Below, in pieces: positions 9,955-19,832 of a stretch of 64,000 nt of DNA. The notes under the pieces were generated by a model, which saw nothing but the letters and a program-made list of their open reading frames with translations, made no database searches and was not told the DNA's origin. The translations under genes were made by a program, and so were the position numbers. The stretch spans positions 847,545 through 911,544 of the forward strand of contig CAVQVI010000007.1 in the NCBI GenBank assembly GCA_963717075.1. The letters are read 5' to 3'. Positions within the stretch are counted from its first letter, which is position 1. Every line of letters starts with the position of its first letter. This DNA comes from JBGOTP01 sp963717075 (GTDB taxonomy: Bacteria > Acidobacteriota > Vicinamibacteria > Vicinamibacterales > CAVVIG01).

Positions 9955-11232
9955 ATGACCTTCGAACCGAACCCTCTCGAGTCGCCTCGGAACACCACGG
10001 CGCCCAGCGAAGCGGCGCTGCGCTTCCTTCAATTGAGTGCGCGGCTCTTGCTCGAATACAACGTCCGTTCGAAGAGTCTCGAGCGCCACATCGAGCGGAT
10101 CGCACGGCACGTGGGTGTCAACGTGCAGACGGTCGTGGGGTATCGCGAGGTCACGCTCGCCATGGCAGATGGACGCGGTCTCCACGCGCGCGCGCCGGAG
10201 CTTCGCATCAACGTCGCCGTCAGTGCGGGCACCCTGCATGTCATCGACGAACTGTGCCTGGATCGCATCGGGCTCGACGAAGCCACGAGGAGTCTGGAAA
10301 CATTGGAACGCCTGGCGCCGCGGCACGGACGCTGGGTGGTCGCCGTCCTCTTCGGGCTTGCGGCGTCAGCCATCGCGTGGCTGCTGCGCGCGGACTGGGG
10401 CGCGATCGTCGTGAGCGCCGTGTCTGCCGCCGTGGGGCTGATCGCGCGGCAGGAGCTTGCCAGACGGACTGTCATCCTCTTCGTGCAGCCCTTCGCGGCC
10501 GGGCTGATTGGCGCGGCGCTTGGCGGCGCGGCGATCCGTCTGGGCTGGACAGAGACGCCGGGCTTGTGCCTGATCGTTCCGGCGCTGATGCTCGTGCCGG
10601 GCCCGCATCTCATCAACAGCGCACAAGACATGCTGGATAACCACATGCAGACGGGCGTCTGCCGCCTGGGGCTCGCCATGGGCATCCTCATCGCCACCGC
10701 GCTCGGCGTCGTCCTCGGTGGCTGGCTCACCCTCGGTCCGACGACCCTGTCGACGTCGCCGTCAGAGGCCATGCGGCTCACGCTGCCGCTGGATATGGCG
10801 CTGGCCGGCGTGGCCGCCTGCGGGTTCGGTGCGTTCTACAACGCGCCGTGGCGCGTCCTGTGGGTGTCGATCCTGTGCGGCATGGTTGGCCACGGTCTCC
10901 GCTATCTCTGTCTCGATCACCTGAGCGTGGAAATATCCACGTTGTTCGCGTGCCTGTCCATCGGGCTGATTGCCGGCGTGGCTGCTGATCGCCTACGGCT
11001 GCCGTTTTCGGCCGTCGCGTTTGCAGGCGCCGTGCCGATGATGCCAGGGGTCTTCATCTACCAGAGCATTGCGGGCGCCATGCACCTGTCAGCCGCCGGA
11101 ACAGCGGCCGATCCCGCGCTCGCCGCTGCCACGCTGGCGCTCTCCGGCAAGTCCGTGTTCGTGGTCGGCGCCATGACGATCGGCCTCCTGGTCGGTGCCC
11201 GGCTTGCGGACCTCGCCCACCGCCGCGGCTGA
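9955..11232 (+). CDS. ThrE-family threonine/serine exporter
   Basis: A cytoplasmic-membrane exporter of the ThrE type, about 425 residues from ATG 9955 (an upstream ATG at 9829 is possible but gives an unlikely leader). The N-terminal soluble part, roughly residues 15-120, matches the ThrE N-domain ('ALRFLQLSARLLLEYN', 'HVIDELCLDRIGLDEA'). It is followed by about ten hydrophobic helices, including 'ALMLVPGPHLINSAQDML' and the second half 'GAVPMMPGVFIYQSIAGAM'. N- and C-type ThrE domains are fused in one chain as in Corynebacterium ThrE. It lies 190 bases after the efflux operon and is convergent with pfk. Confidence 0.8.
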   Translation: MTFEPNPLESPRNTTAPSEAALRFLQLSARLLLEYNVRSKSLERHIERIARHVGVNVQTVVGYREVTLAMADGRGLHARAPELRINVAVSAGTLHVIDELCLDRIGLDEATRSLETLERLAPRHGRWVVAVLFGLAASAIAWLLRADWGAIVVSAVSAAVGLIARQELARRTVILFVQPFAAGLIGAALGGAAIRLGWTETPGLCLIVPALMLVPGPHLINSAQDMLDNHMQTGVCRLGLAMGILIATALGVVLGGWLTLGPTTLSTSPSEAMRLTLPLDMALAGVAACGFGAFYNAPWRVLWVSILCGMVGHGLRYLCLDHLSVEISTLFACLSIGLIAGVAADRLRLPFSAVAFAGAVPMMPGVFIYQSIAGAMHLSAAGTAADPALAAATLALSGKSVFVVGAMTIGLLVGARLADLAHRRG

Positions 11233-11269
11233 CTCGGCGACGGTCACCAGGGCCGTGACACAGCGACCG

Positions 11270-12568
11270 TCACCGCATGTCCCGCGGCTGACCGGTCGAT
11301 GCGACCACACTGCTCCAGAGTGCGCCCTCCGGGTCGATCTTCTTGCGCTCGGATACGGCGAGGGAGATCGGCACGTGGGTGAACTGGTGATTCCAGAAGC
11401 TGACGACCATGTTCGTGCGCCCGCTGAGACCCGCGTGGACCGCGCTCTGTCCGAGGAGCAGGCAGAAGGCCGAGTCGTGCGCCGTCGCCGGCACGCTCCT
11501 GATGGTGTAGCTGGGATCGATGTACTTGAGGGTGATCGCCGTGCCGGTCCGCTTGAAGTGGTCGTTGATCGCGTCGCGCAGAAAGACGCCGATGTCGCCG
11601 TACTTGACGTTCCCCGACGCGTCCCGCTCCTGGCTCTTCGCCATCAGATCCTGGCCGGCGCCTTCCGCGACCACGATCACCGCGTGGCCTCGGCGCTCGA
11701 GCCGCTGCTGCAGCGCTGACAGGAACCCCTCGAGGGTGAACGGCACCTCGGGAATCAGGCAGAAGTTCACGTGGTTGTTGACCAGGGCCGAATACGCCGC
11801 GATGAACCCCGAATCGCGGCCCATGAGCTTCACGAGTCCGATTCCGTTGCGCGCCGCTTCCGCCTCGGCGTTGGCCGCATACGTCGCGCGCCGCGCCTCG
11901 GTGACGGCCGTCTCGAATCCAAACGTTCTCTGCACGAACGAGATGTCGTTGTCGATCGTCTTCGGGACACCGATGACGCCGACCTTCAAGCCACGCCGCG
12001 CCGCTTCCTCGCCGATCTTCTGTGCCCCGCGAAGCGTCCCGTCGCCGCCGATGGCGAAGAGGATCCCGACCCCCAGGTCTTTCAGGTAGTCGACCATTTC
12101 CGCCGGGTCCTGGGGCCCTCGGGACGATCCGAGGATCGATCCGCCGCTCTCGTGAATCCGGTGGACGGATTCGGGCGTCAACTCGAGCGGCTCGTGCCCA
12201 ATCCGACGCACGAGCCCTTCGTAGCCGAAGCGGAAGCCGTAGACCTTCTTCACGCCGTAATGGTGGCGCAGACTCAGGACGACGGCGCGGATCACGTCGT
12301 TCAACCCGGGGCAGAGACCGCCGCACGTCACGATCCCGCAGGCGAGCTTCGCCGGATCGAAGAACAGCATCTGCCTCGGTCCGGCGGACTCCATCGCGGG
12401 AGGCGCCGCGCCCCTGTCAGACCTGTCCAGCCAGGCGTTGATCCCCTCGAGTGTGGAGTGATAGAGCACGCGCTCCTCGTCGCGCGTGAACCGGACGCCG
12501 GACATCGGCGACGGGATGCGGCACTCGCCGAGCCGCGCTATCGTGAAATCGAGATCGTTGTCGCGCAT
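11270..12568 (-). CDS. pfk: 6-phosphofructokinase, PfkA superfamily (plant/trypanosome ATP-PFK-like clade)
   Basis: 432 residues; phosphorylates fructose 6-phosphate to fructose 1,6-bisphosphate. Visible motifs are 'IVTCGGLCPGLNDVIR' (phosphate donor loop), 'AIGGDGTLRGA', 'PKTIDNDISF' with the catalytic aspartate, and 'KLMGRDSGFIA' for F6P binding. The donor site is mixed: Gly in GGDGT is the ATP-type residue, while Lys in PKTIDND is typical of PPi enzymes. This combination is known in plant and kinetoplastid ATP-dependent enzymes, so ATP is the likelier donor. The gene is last of three leftward genes after fba (18-base gap). Confidence 0.87.
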   Translation of the reverse strand: MRDNDLDFTIARLGECRIPSPMSGVRFTRDEERVLYHSTLEGINAWLDRSDRGAAPPAMESAGPRQMLFFDPAKLACGIVTCGGLCPGLNDVIRAVVLSLRHHYGVKKVYGFRFGYEGLVRRIGHEPLELTPESVHRIHESGGSILGSSRGPQDPAEMVDYLKDLGVGILFAIGGDGTLRGAQKIGEEAARRGLKVGVIGVPKTIDNDISFVQRTFGFETAVTEARRATYAANAEAEAARNGIGLVKLMGRDSGFIAAYSALVNNHVNFCLIPEVPFTLEGFLSALQQRLERRGHAVIVVAEGAGQDLMAKSQERDASGNVKYGDIGVFLRDAINDHFKRTGTAITLKYIDPSYTIRSVPATAHDSAFCLLLGQSAVHAGLSGRTNMVVSFWNHQFTHVPISLAVSERKKIDPEGALWSSVVASTGQPRDMR

Positions 12569-12586
12569 TCGATCCTCACTGCCGAC

Positions 12587-13613
12587 TCATTGCCCCATCG
12601 TCGTGCCGGCGGACCGCAGCTCCGTCGTCGCCCGCACGACCCGAGCGGCCATCGCCTTCTCGGCGAGGGTCATGTAGGAGCGCGGATCGTAGGCCTTCTT
12701 GTTGCCGACTTCTCCGTCCACCCGGAGAACGCCGTCGTAGTTCTTGAAGCAATGGTCTGCGATGGCGCGCGTGAACGCGTACTGCATGTCGGTGTCGATG
12801 TTCATCTTCACCACGCCGTAGTCCAACGCCTCGTGGATGTCGCGCGAGCTCCGATCCCGATCCACCGTGGAAGACCAGGTAGAACCGCGCCGCTTCGCCG
12901 AACGCGGCGACGACGGCATCCTGGCAGTCCTTCAGGATGGACGGTTTCAGCTTGACCTGGCCCGGTTTGTACACACCGTGCACGTTGCCGAACGTCGCCG
13001 CGAGCAGGTAGCGCGCGCCCGACACCGCGTTCAGCCGCCGTGCGACCTCCAAGGTGTCCTCGGGCGTCGTGTAGAGCTTCGCGGCGGCGCTCGCCCTGAC
13101 GCCGTCCTCCTCGCCTCCGACCACTCCAGCTTCGATCTCGAGGATCAGGTCGCTCTTCTTGAACCGTTCGAGCAGCTTCACGGCGATGTCGAGGTTCTCT
13201 TTGAGCGGCAGCGCGCTGCCGTCGAACATGTGGCTGCTGAACAGATTCGGTTTGCCCGCCGCCCGCCGCCGCTCGGTCTCCTCGACGAGCGGCATCACGA
13301 AGGTGTCCAGCTTGTCCGCCTGGCAATGGTCCGTGTGGAGCGCCACGTAGATCGGATATCGCGCCGCCGCGCGGTGGACGTGTTCGGCAATCGAGATGGC
13401 GCCGAGCGCCATGTTCTTCACCGCGGCGCCCGACGCGAACGCGCCGCCTCCGGTCGATACCTGGATGATCCCGTCGCTCTTGCTGTCGGCCAGTCCTTTC
13501 AACACGGCGTTTGCCGTCGTGAGCGACGTCACGTTGACGGCTGGATAGGCGAACCTTCCCTTCCGCGCGCGATCGAGCATCTTGCAGTACTGCGTGTAGT
13601 CGGCAACCGGCAT
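12587..13613 (-). CDS. fba: Class II fructose-bisphosphate aldolase, one frameshift
   Basis: A zinc-dependent aldolase (FbaA type) cleaving fructose 1,6-bisphosphate into DHAP and GAP, about 341 residues when joined. Motifs: 'ALHTDHCQADKLDTF' (Zn histidine and catalytic Asp), 'EIEAGVVGGEEDG', 'ATFGNVHGVYKPG', 'FHGGSGS' and 'YGVVKMNIDTDMQYAFT'. One extra base near 12844 shifts the frame between FHGGSGS and the following 'RDIHEALDYGVV'; both sides are strongly conserved, so a sequence error is likely. ATG at 13613 gives the normal start 'MPVADYTQYCKMLD'. It sits between pfk and a ROK-like kinase in one operon. Confidence 0.87.
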
Positions 13614-13629
13614 CGGGATCTCCTTCAGT

Positions 13630-14337
13630 TCACTTCGTTCGCGACGACTGCGATGATGCGGGCAAGCCCGCGCCGCCTCTCCGGCGGCCGTCTTTCTCCC
13701 AGAGAAGAAACCCGCCGCGGAATGCGAAGGCGTTGTCTCCGGCCCGGCAGCCCGGCGGCAGCTTGTCCAGCTTGTCGACGTTGCCGCCGCCAATGACCAC
13801 GTCGTCGAGTTCGAGAGCGGAGATGAATTTGGTGACGACCAGGTGGACGCACTCGCGCCACTTCTTGATACCGAGGCGCTTCAGTCCGTTGAGCCCGAGA
13901 TAGGTTTCGTAGGTCCCGTCTTTGTAGGGGAGATGCCCGAGCTCCATGGGCATCGGGTTGCCGTCCACGATCAACGCTGACCCGAGTCCCGTTCCCAGCC
14001 CGAGAAACAACATCTTCCCGCTCCGGTAGCTTCCAACGGCCTGCATCGCGGCGTCGTTCATCACCTTGACGGGAACGCCGAACGCCTTGGCGAAATCGAA
14101 GTGAACCCACCCACGCCCGAGGTTGACCGGCTCGGAGACCGGCCGGTTGTCGCGCACGCGCCCGGGATAGCCGATCGAGACCACGTCGTACTTCCAGTCC
14201 TCGGTCAGCTTCAGGACCGCCGACACCATCTGCCGGGGCGTCAGCGTCGGCCCGGACGGAAACTTCCGCGGCTCGGTCTCGCCGGTGACAAGGCACTTGA
14301 CGCTGTTCCCGCCGATGTCGATGACCAACACTTTCAT
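13630..14337 (-). CDS. ROK-family / polyphosphate-glucokinase-like kinase
   Basis: 235 residues. The N-terminus 'MKVLVIDIGGNSVKCLVTGE' is the ROK phosphate-1 motif; 'VSIGYPGRV', 'KVMNDAAMQAVG' (catalytic Asp) and 'FLGLGTGLGSALIVDG' (adenosine/phosphate-2) follow. This pattern and length match bacterial polyphosphate glucokinase relatives, which make glucose 6-phosphate from polyphosphate or ATP. The substrate is inferred from the neighbours (pfk, fba, glgP). It is the first gene of the leftward operon and lies 282 bases from the divergent pckA start. Confidence 0.75.
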   Translation of the reverse strand: MKVLVIDIGGNSVKCLVTGETEPRKFPSGPTLTPRQMVSAVLKLTEDWKYDVVSIGYPGRVRDNRPVSEPVNLGRGWVHFDFAKAFGVPVKVMNDAAMQAVGSYRSGKMLFLGLGTGLGSALIVDGNPMPMELGHLPYKDGTYETYLGLNGLKRLGIKKWRECVHLVVTKFISALELDDVVIGGGNVDKLDKLPPGCRAGDNAFAFRGGFLLWEKDGRRRGGAGLPASSQSSRTK

Positions 14338-14619
14338 GACGACGGTCTGATGCTGTCTTGTCGGGGGCCCTCCGAAATACCAGAGGCAGGGCGTCGCACC
14401 AGGGCCCGAAAGCGTATCAGGTCCGCGCCCACCATGCTTCTTTTGCAAAGAACCTGCTGGATTTGGCGTCGATCTGACTGGTCGGCACCCACGAAAAGTG
14501 GTACTGCCCTTGCGGTCATCGACTGGCGCCCGAACTGTCGCCACGCGCAACAGGCCCGGGAAGCCAGTGACCCTGGGCGATTCCTCAGCCGGAACAATCC
14601 AGGCAGCAGGAGACATTCG
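14338..14619. promoter_or_regulatory. Shared divergent control region of the two carbon-metabolism operons
   Basis: 282 bases without a gene separate the leftward kinase-fba-pfk operon from the rightward pckA-glgP-gap-eno-gpmA operon. Promoters for both must lie here or nearby. A clear ribosome binding site (AGGAG, about 7 bases before ATG 14620) serves pckA. No convincing operator palindrome was seen. Confidence 0.5.
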
Positions 14620-16200
14620 ATGAGCACGTTCAATCTTGAACAGCACCAACTGACCGTTGGGGAAATTCACCACAATCTTCCGGCCAGCTCACTCTACGAG
14701 CACGCCATTCGCTACGAGAAGGACGCAAGCATTGCCGAAAACGGAGCGCTGGTTGCCTATTCCGGCGTGAAGACTGGCCGTTCCCCCAAGGACAAGCGGG
14801 TTGTCAAGCACCCGGATTCTGAAAAGAACGTGTGGTGGGGGCCGGTCAACATCCCCTGCGACGCCCAGACGTTCGCCATCAATCGCCAGCGCGCGATCGA
14901 CTATCTGAACACACGCGACCGGCTCTACTGCTTCGACGGCTTCGCGGGCTGGGACCCGAAGTACCGCATCAAGATCCGCGTCATCTGCTCGCGTCCGTAC
15001 CACGCGCTCTTCATGCACACCATGCTCATCCGGCCGACACCGCAGGAACTGGCGAGCTTCGGCAAACCCGACGTCACGATCTACAACGCGGGCGCCTTTC
15101 CCGCCAACCGCCTCACCGCCGGCATGGGCTCGACGACGAGCGTGGTTCTCAGCCTCGAAGATCGCGAGATGGTCATCCTCGGCACCGAGTACGCCGGGGA
15201 GATGAAGAAGGGCGTCTTCACGGTCGCGAACTATTTCGCACCCAAGCGGGGCATTCTCTCGATGCACTGCTCGGCGACGGCGGACAAGCAGACCGGCCGC
15301 TCGTCGCTGCTCTTCGGTTTGAGCGGCACTGGCAAGACGACGCTTTCGGCCGATCCCAAGCGTCACCTCATCGGCGACGACGAGCACTGCTGGAGCGACG
15401 ACGGCATCTTCAACATCGAAGGCGGGTGTTACGCGAAGGCGATCAACCTGACGCCGGAGAACGAGCCGGACATCTTCCAGGCGTTGCGCTTCGGCGCCGT
15501 GCTCGAGAACGTCGTGCTCGAGGAGGACCGCACCGTCGACTTCACCGACACCGGCATCACGGAGAACACGCGCGGCGCCTATCCGATCGAATTCATCGGC
15601 AGCGCGAAGATCCCGTGCGTCGCCGGCCATCCGAGCGACGTCATCTTCCTGACGTGCGACGCGTTCGGCGTGCTGCCACCGGTCAGCGCCCTGTCGCCCG
15701 CGCACGCGATGTATCACTTCATCAGCGGTTACACCGCCAAGGTGGCCGGCACGGAAATGGGCGTCACCGAACCGCAGGCGACGTTCTCACCCTGCTTCGG
15801 CGGACCGTTCCTCGTGTGGCATCCGAACAAGTACGCCGAGCTGCTGGCGGCGAAGATGAAGCAGCATGGCGCGCGCGTCTGGCTGGTGAACACTGGCTGG
15901 GGCGGCGGCACCTACGGCACGGGCAAGCGCATCAGCCTCAAGCACACCCGCGCCATTATCGACGCGATCCACGATGGCGCTCTCGCGAAAGCCAAGACCG
16001 AGCGCGATCCGATCTTTGGCTTCGACGTGCCAACCGAGTGTCCCGGCGTGCCTCGGGAGATCCTCAGGCCGCGCAGCGTGTGGGCCGACGCCTCCGCCTA
16101 CGACACGACCGCGAAGAAGCTCGCCGATCTGTTCCGCGAGAACTTCAAGAAGTACGAGTCTGGCGTCAGCGCGGAGATCAAGGCCGCAGGTCCGGCATGA
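14620..16200 (+). CDS. pckA: Phosphoenolpyruvate carboxykinase (ATP)
   Basis: 526 residues; interconverts oxaloacetate plus ATP with PEP, CO2 and ADP. Key motifs are 'GVKTGRSPKDK' (substrate loop), 'LFGLSGTGKTTLSAD' (P-loop), 'LIGDDEHCWSDDGIFNIEGG' (metal and nucleotide site) and 'NTGWGGGTYGTGKRI'. The pattern is of the ATP-dependent class rather than the GTP class. The start follows an AGGAG site; open reading continues upstream in frame but lacks family similarity. It heads the rightward operon and links the TCA cycle with glycolysis/gluconeogenesis. Its bicarbonate/CO2 supply may connect to the nearby DAB and SulP genes (inference). Confidence 0.93.
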   Translation: MSTFNLEQHQLTVGEIHHNLPASSLYEHAIRYEKDASIAENGALVAYSGVKTGRSPKDKRVVKHPDSEKNVWWGPVNIPCDAQTFAINRQRAIDYLNTRDRLYCFDGFAGWDPKYRIKIRVICSRPYHALFMHTMLIRPTPQELASFGKPDVTIYNAGAFPANRLTAGMGSTTSVVLSLEDREMVILGTEYAGEMKKGVFTVANYFAPKRGILSMHCSATADKQTGRSSLLFGLSGTGKTTLSADPKRHLIGDDEHCWSDDGIFNIEGGCYAKAINLTPENEPDIFQALRFGAVLENVVLEEDRTVDFTDTGITENTRGAYPIEFIGSAKIPCVAGHPSDVIFLTCDAFGVLPPVSALSPAHAMYHFISGYTAKVAGTEMGVTEPQATFSPCFGGPFLVWHPNKYAELLAAKMKQHGARVWLVNTGWGGGTYGTGKRISLKHTRAIIDAIHDGALAKAKTERDPIFGFDVPTECPGVPREILRPRSVWADASAYDTTAKKLADLFRENFKKYESGVSAEIKAAGPA

Positions 16201-16281
16201 AGAGCAGCGGCGTCGGCCGTCGGCAGCAGCTCGCGCGCGACGCCGACGGGTTCCGGCACGTTCGATGAAAGGAACGACCCC

Positions 16282-18749
16282 ATGCCACGCCCCAATCCTT
16301 TCGATCGTCTCAACTGCGGCCCGGTGAAGTTCTCCGGCAACAGCGACGCGCTGTACGAACGGCATCTGACCTTCGATCAGGTCGTCCCGGTCGCTGCCGC
16401 CACGCCGCGCGACCGGTTCGAAGCCATCGCGCGATCGGTCCGCGACCTGCTGTCGCAACGCTGGATCAAGACCGAGCAGACGTACCAGAAGCGGAATGCG
16501 AAACGGGTCTACTACCTGTCGCTCGAATTCCTGATGGGCCGCTCGCTGGCGAACAACATCACCAACCTGTTGCTCGACCCGGTCTGGAGTCAGTTGTGCA
16601 AGAAGCACAAGATCGATCCGCTCGAGATCGTCGAGCAGGAGCCCGACGCCGGTCTCGGCAACGGCGGGCTCGGGCCGGCTGGCAGCCTGCTTTCTGGATT
16701 CGATGGCGACGCTCGGCATTCCGGGCATGGGTTCCGGCCTGCGCTACGAGTACGGCATCTTCAAGCAGACCGTGCGCGACGGCTGGCAACACGAACAGCC
16801 GGATCACTGGCTCGCCCGGCCCGACCCGTGGGAAGTCCCGCGACCGGAGGAAGCCGTCGAGGTGCGGCTGGCCTGCTCGTTCGACATTCACGCGGGCGCG
16901 CTGCGGACCGTCCAGGGCCGGCCGTCGACGCTCATCGGGATTCCGTACGACCGCCCGGTGGTCGGGTACGGCGGAAGAACCATCAATACGCTGCGCCTGT
17001 GGTCCGCCGCCACGCCGGACTACTTCGACTTCCAGCAGTTCAGCGGCGGCGACTTCGTCGGCGCGCTGGCCGAGACGCTCACGGCCGAAACGCTGACGCG
17101 TGTGCTCTACCCGGACGACTCGACCACGGAAGGCAAGGGGCTGCGCTTCCTGCAGCAGTACTTCCTGGTGGCCTGCACGCTGGCCGACGCGATCCGCCGT
17201 TTCCGCGCTGCCGGCAACCACTGGTCCGCGCTGCCCGACAAGGTCGCGATGCAGCTCAACGACACGCACCCGACGCTCGCCGTCCCCGAGCTGATGCGGA
17301 TCCTCCTCGACGAGGCGAAGCTCGGATGGGACCAGGCCTGGGATCTCACGCAGCGCACGCTCGCCTACACGAACCACACGCTGCTGCCCGAAGCGCTGGA
17401 GAAGTGGCCGCTGCCGTGGTTCGAGATGATGCTGCCGCGGCAGCTCGAGATCATCTACGAAATCAACCGCGGCTTCCTTGACGACGTGCGCACCCGTTTC
17501 CCCGGCGACGACGGACGGGTCGCGCGCGTGAGCCTCATCGAGGAGGGCGAGCCGAAGAAGATCCGCATGGCGCACCTCGCCATCGTCGGCTCGCACAGCA
17601 CCAACGGCGTGGCGGCGATTCACTCGGAGCTGCTCAAGCGGACCGTCGTGCCCGACTTCGCCGCGCTCTTCCCCGGCCGGTTCAACAACAAGACCAACGG
17701 CGTCACGCAGCGGCGCTTCCTCCTGCTCGCGAATCCGCCGCTCGCCACGGTGATCACCGACGCCATCGGCGACGGCTGGATCGCCGATCTCGACCAGTTC
17801 CAGAAGCTCGAGCCGCTGGCCGGAGACAAGGCGTTCCGCGCCGCGATTCGCAAAGCCAAGCGCGAGGCCAAAGTGCGGTTCGCCGGCTGGCTCAAGTCCG
17901 CCACGGGACAGGTGGTCGACCCCGAGGCGATCTTCGATACGCAGATCAAGCGCATCCACGAGTACAAGCGGCAGCTCCTGAACGCGCTCCACATCGTCGT
18001 GCTCTACAACCGCCTGCGCGAGAACCCGACGCGCGACGTGCCGCCGCGCACGTTCTTCTTTTCCGGCAAGGCGGCGCCCGCGTACCACTTCGCCAAGCTG
18101 GTCATCAAGTTCATCAACAACCTCGGCGCGACCATCGACGGCGATCCGGCGATGAAAGGGCGCCTGAAGGTGGTCTTCGTGCCCGACTACAGCGTCTCCA
18201 TCGCCGAGCGGCTGATTCCCGCGAGCGACGTGTCGGAGCAGATTTCGACGGCTGGGTACGAAGCGAGCGGCACCGGCAACATGAAGCTCATGATGAACGG
18301 CGCGCTCACCATCGGCACACGCGACGGCGCGACCATCGAGATGGCCGCCGCGGCGGGCGAGGAGAACTTCTTCCTCTTCGGCCTGAGCGCCGAAGAGGTC
18401 GCCAACAGCCGAGGCAGGTACAACCCGCAGTGGCACTACGACAACGATCCCGAGACGCGCGCCGCACTCGACCTCATCGCCAGTAACCACTTCAGTCAGA
18501 ACGAGCCTGGCGTGTTCGCGCCAATCCTCGACGTCCTGATTCGCAAGGGCGACTACTACCTGCACCTCGCCGACCTCAAGAGCTACAGCGAGGCGCACGC
18601 GCGGCTGGGCGAACTGTATACGGACCAGGAGAATGTGGTCGCGCAAGGCGGTCCTCAACATCGCGGCGTCCAGGACATTTTCGAGCGACCGGACCATCGC
18701 GGAGTACGCGAGGGACATCTGGCACGCCGAACCGTGCCCGGTGGAATGA
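16282..18749 (+). CDS. glgP: Glycogen phosphorylase, two frameshifts
   Basis: A pyridoxal-phosphate enzyme releasing glucose 1-phosphate from glycogen; about 820 residues when joined. Motifs are 'YYLSLEFLMGRSLANN', 'LGIPGMGSGLRYEYGIFKQ', 'FNNKTNGVTQRRFL', 'IKRIHEYKRQLLN' and the PLP-lysine region 'EASGTGNMKLMMNGALTIG'. One extra base near 16675 breaks 'GNGGLGR|LAACFLDSMATLG', and a second near 18632 breaks the tail, after which 'SRKAVLNIAASRTFSSDRT' and a natural stop at 18747-18749 restore the family's C-terminus. It lies 81 bases after pckA and 37 before gap. Confidence 0.88.
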
Positions 18750-18786
18750 AATCGAACAATCGACGCGGAGATGAAGGAGAAATGTC

Positions 18787-19782
18787 ATGAGTAGAATCGC
18801 AATCCATGGGTTCGGTCGCATCGGCCGGTCTTTGATGAGGGTGGCACTCAAGGACGACTTGTTCGTCCCTGTGTCCATCTCCGATATCAAGGACGTCCCG
18901 ACCCTGGCCGCGCTCTTCGAGGTCGACTCCAACTACGGCCGCTGGACTGAGGAAGTCACGACGAAAGACAGCCGCTTCGTCATCGGCGGCCGCGAGATCC
19001 CCTACTTCGACTCGATGAAGGCCCTGCCCAACTGGAAGGCCCTCGGCGTCGACCTGGTGATCGACTGCACGGGCCGGGCCTCCACGCGTCCCGGCGCCCA
19101 GGCCCACCTCGATGCCGGCGCCAAGCGCGTGCTGGTGAGCGCGCCGAGCAAGACGCGAGAAGACTGTGACGCGGTGTTGCTGCCGGGCATCAACCTCGAC
19201 ACGTTCGACCCGGAGAAACACAAGATCGTCAGCATGGCGAGCTGCACGACCAACGCGCTGGCCCCGGTGGTCAAGGTCGTGATCGAGAACTTCGGCATCA
19301 AGTATGGCCTGTTCTCGACCGTCCATGCCTACACCAATACCCAGGCGCTGACCGACCAGCCGATGAAGGATCGCCGCGATTCGTGGGCTGCAGCCGAGAA
19401 CATCATCCCCTCGTCGTCCGGCGCAGCGCGCGCTCTCGCCTTCATCTGGAAGGGCCTCAACATCGCGGGCAAGGCCTACCGCGTCCCCACACGCACCGGC
19501 AGCATCGCCGAGCTGAACCTGCTCACCGAGCGTCCTGTGACCGTAGAGGAGGTCAACGACGCATTCCGCAAGGCGGCCGGGGTTCCCCCTCTCAAGGGCG
19601 TGATGTCCGTCCTGGAAGACGAATGGGCGTCGTCTCGCATCGTCGGCGATCCGCATTCGTCGATCGTCGATCTGCCGCTGACGGCTATCCAGGGCGAGTT
19701 GCTGTCGGTCGCCGCCTGGTATGACAACGAGATGGGCTACTCGACCCGCCTGGCCGAAATGGCGGCGCGTATCGCGGCCTGA
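18787..19782 (+). CDS. gap: Glyceraldehyde-3-phosphate dehydrogenase, type I
   Basis: 331 residues; oxidises GAP with NAD+ and phosphate to 1,3-bisphosphoglycerate. The Rossmann start is 'MSRIAIHGFGRIGRSLMRVA'. The catalytic cysteine lies in 'MASCTTNALAPVVKV', and 'YDNEMGYSTRLAEM' closes the C-terminal domain. Compared with the usual SNASCTTNCLAP, the residue before Ala is Met and the second Cys is Ala. The start follows a GGAGAA site. No pgk neighbour exists; enolase follows directly. Confidence 0.92.
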   Translation: MSRIAIHGFGRIGRSLMRVALKDDLFVPVSISDIKDVPTLAALFEVDSNYGRWTEEVTTKDSRFVIGGREIPYFDSMKALPNWKALGVDLVIDCTGRASTRPGAQAHLDAGAKRVLVSAPSKTREDCDAVLLPGINLDTFDPEKHKIVSMASCTTNALAPVVKVVIENFGIKYGLFSTVHAYTNTQALTDQPMKDRRDSWAAAENIIPSSSGAARALAFIWKGLNIAGKAYRVPTRTGSIAELNLLTERPVTVEEVNDAFRKAAGVPPLKGVMSVLEDEWASSRIVGDPHSSIVDLPLTAIQGELLSVAAWYDNEMGYSTRLAEMAARIAA

Positions 19783-19832
19783 TCGACCATCTCGAAAGCG
19801 CAGGAAGTTCGGCCTGACCCTACGGAGGTGAC

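Noticed and set aside
14101..14619. Upstream extension of pckA
   Set aside because: In frame but without family similarity and overlapping the divergent kinase gene; ATG 14620 has a clear ribosome site.
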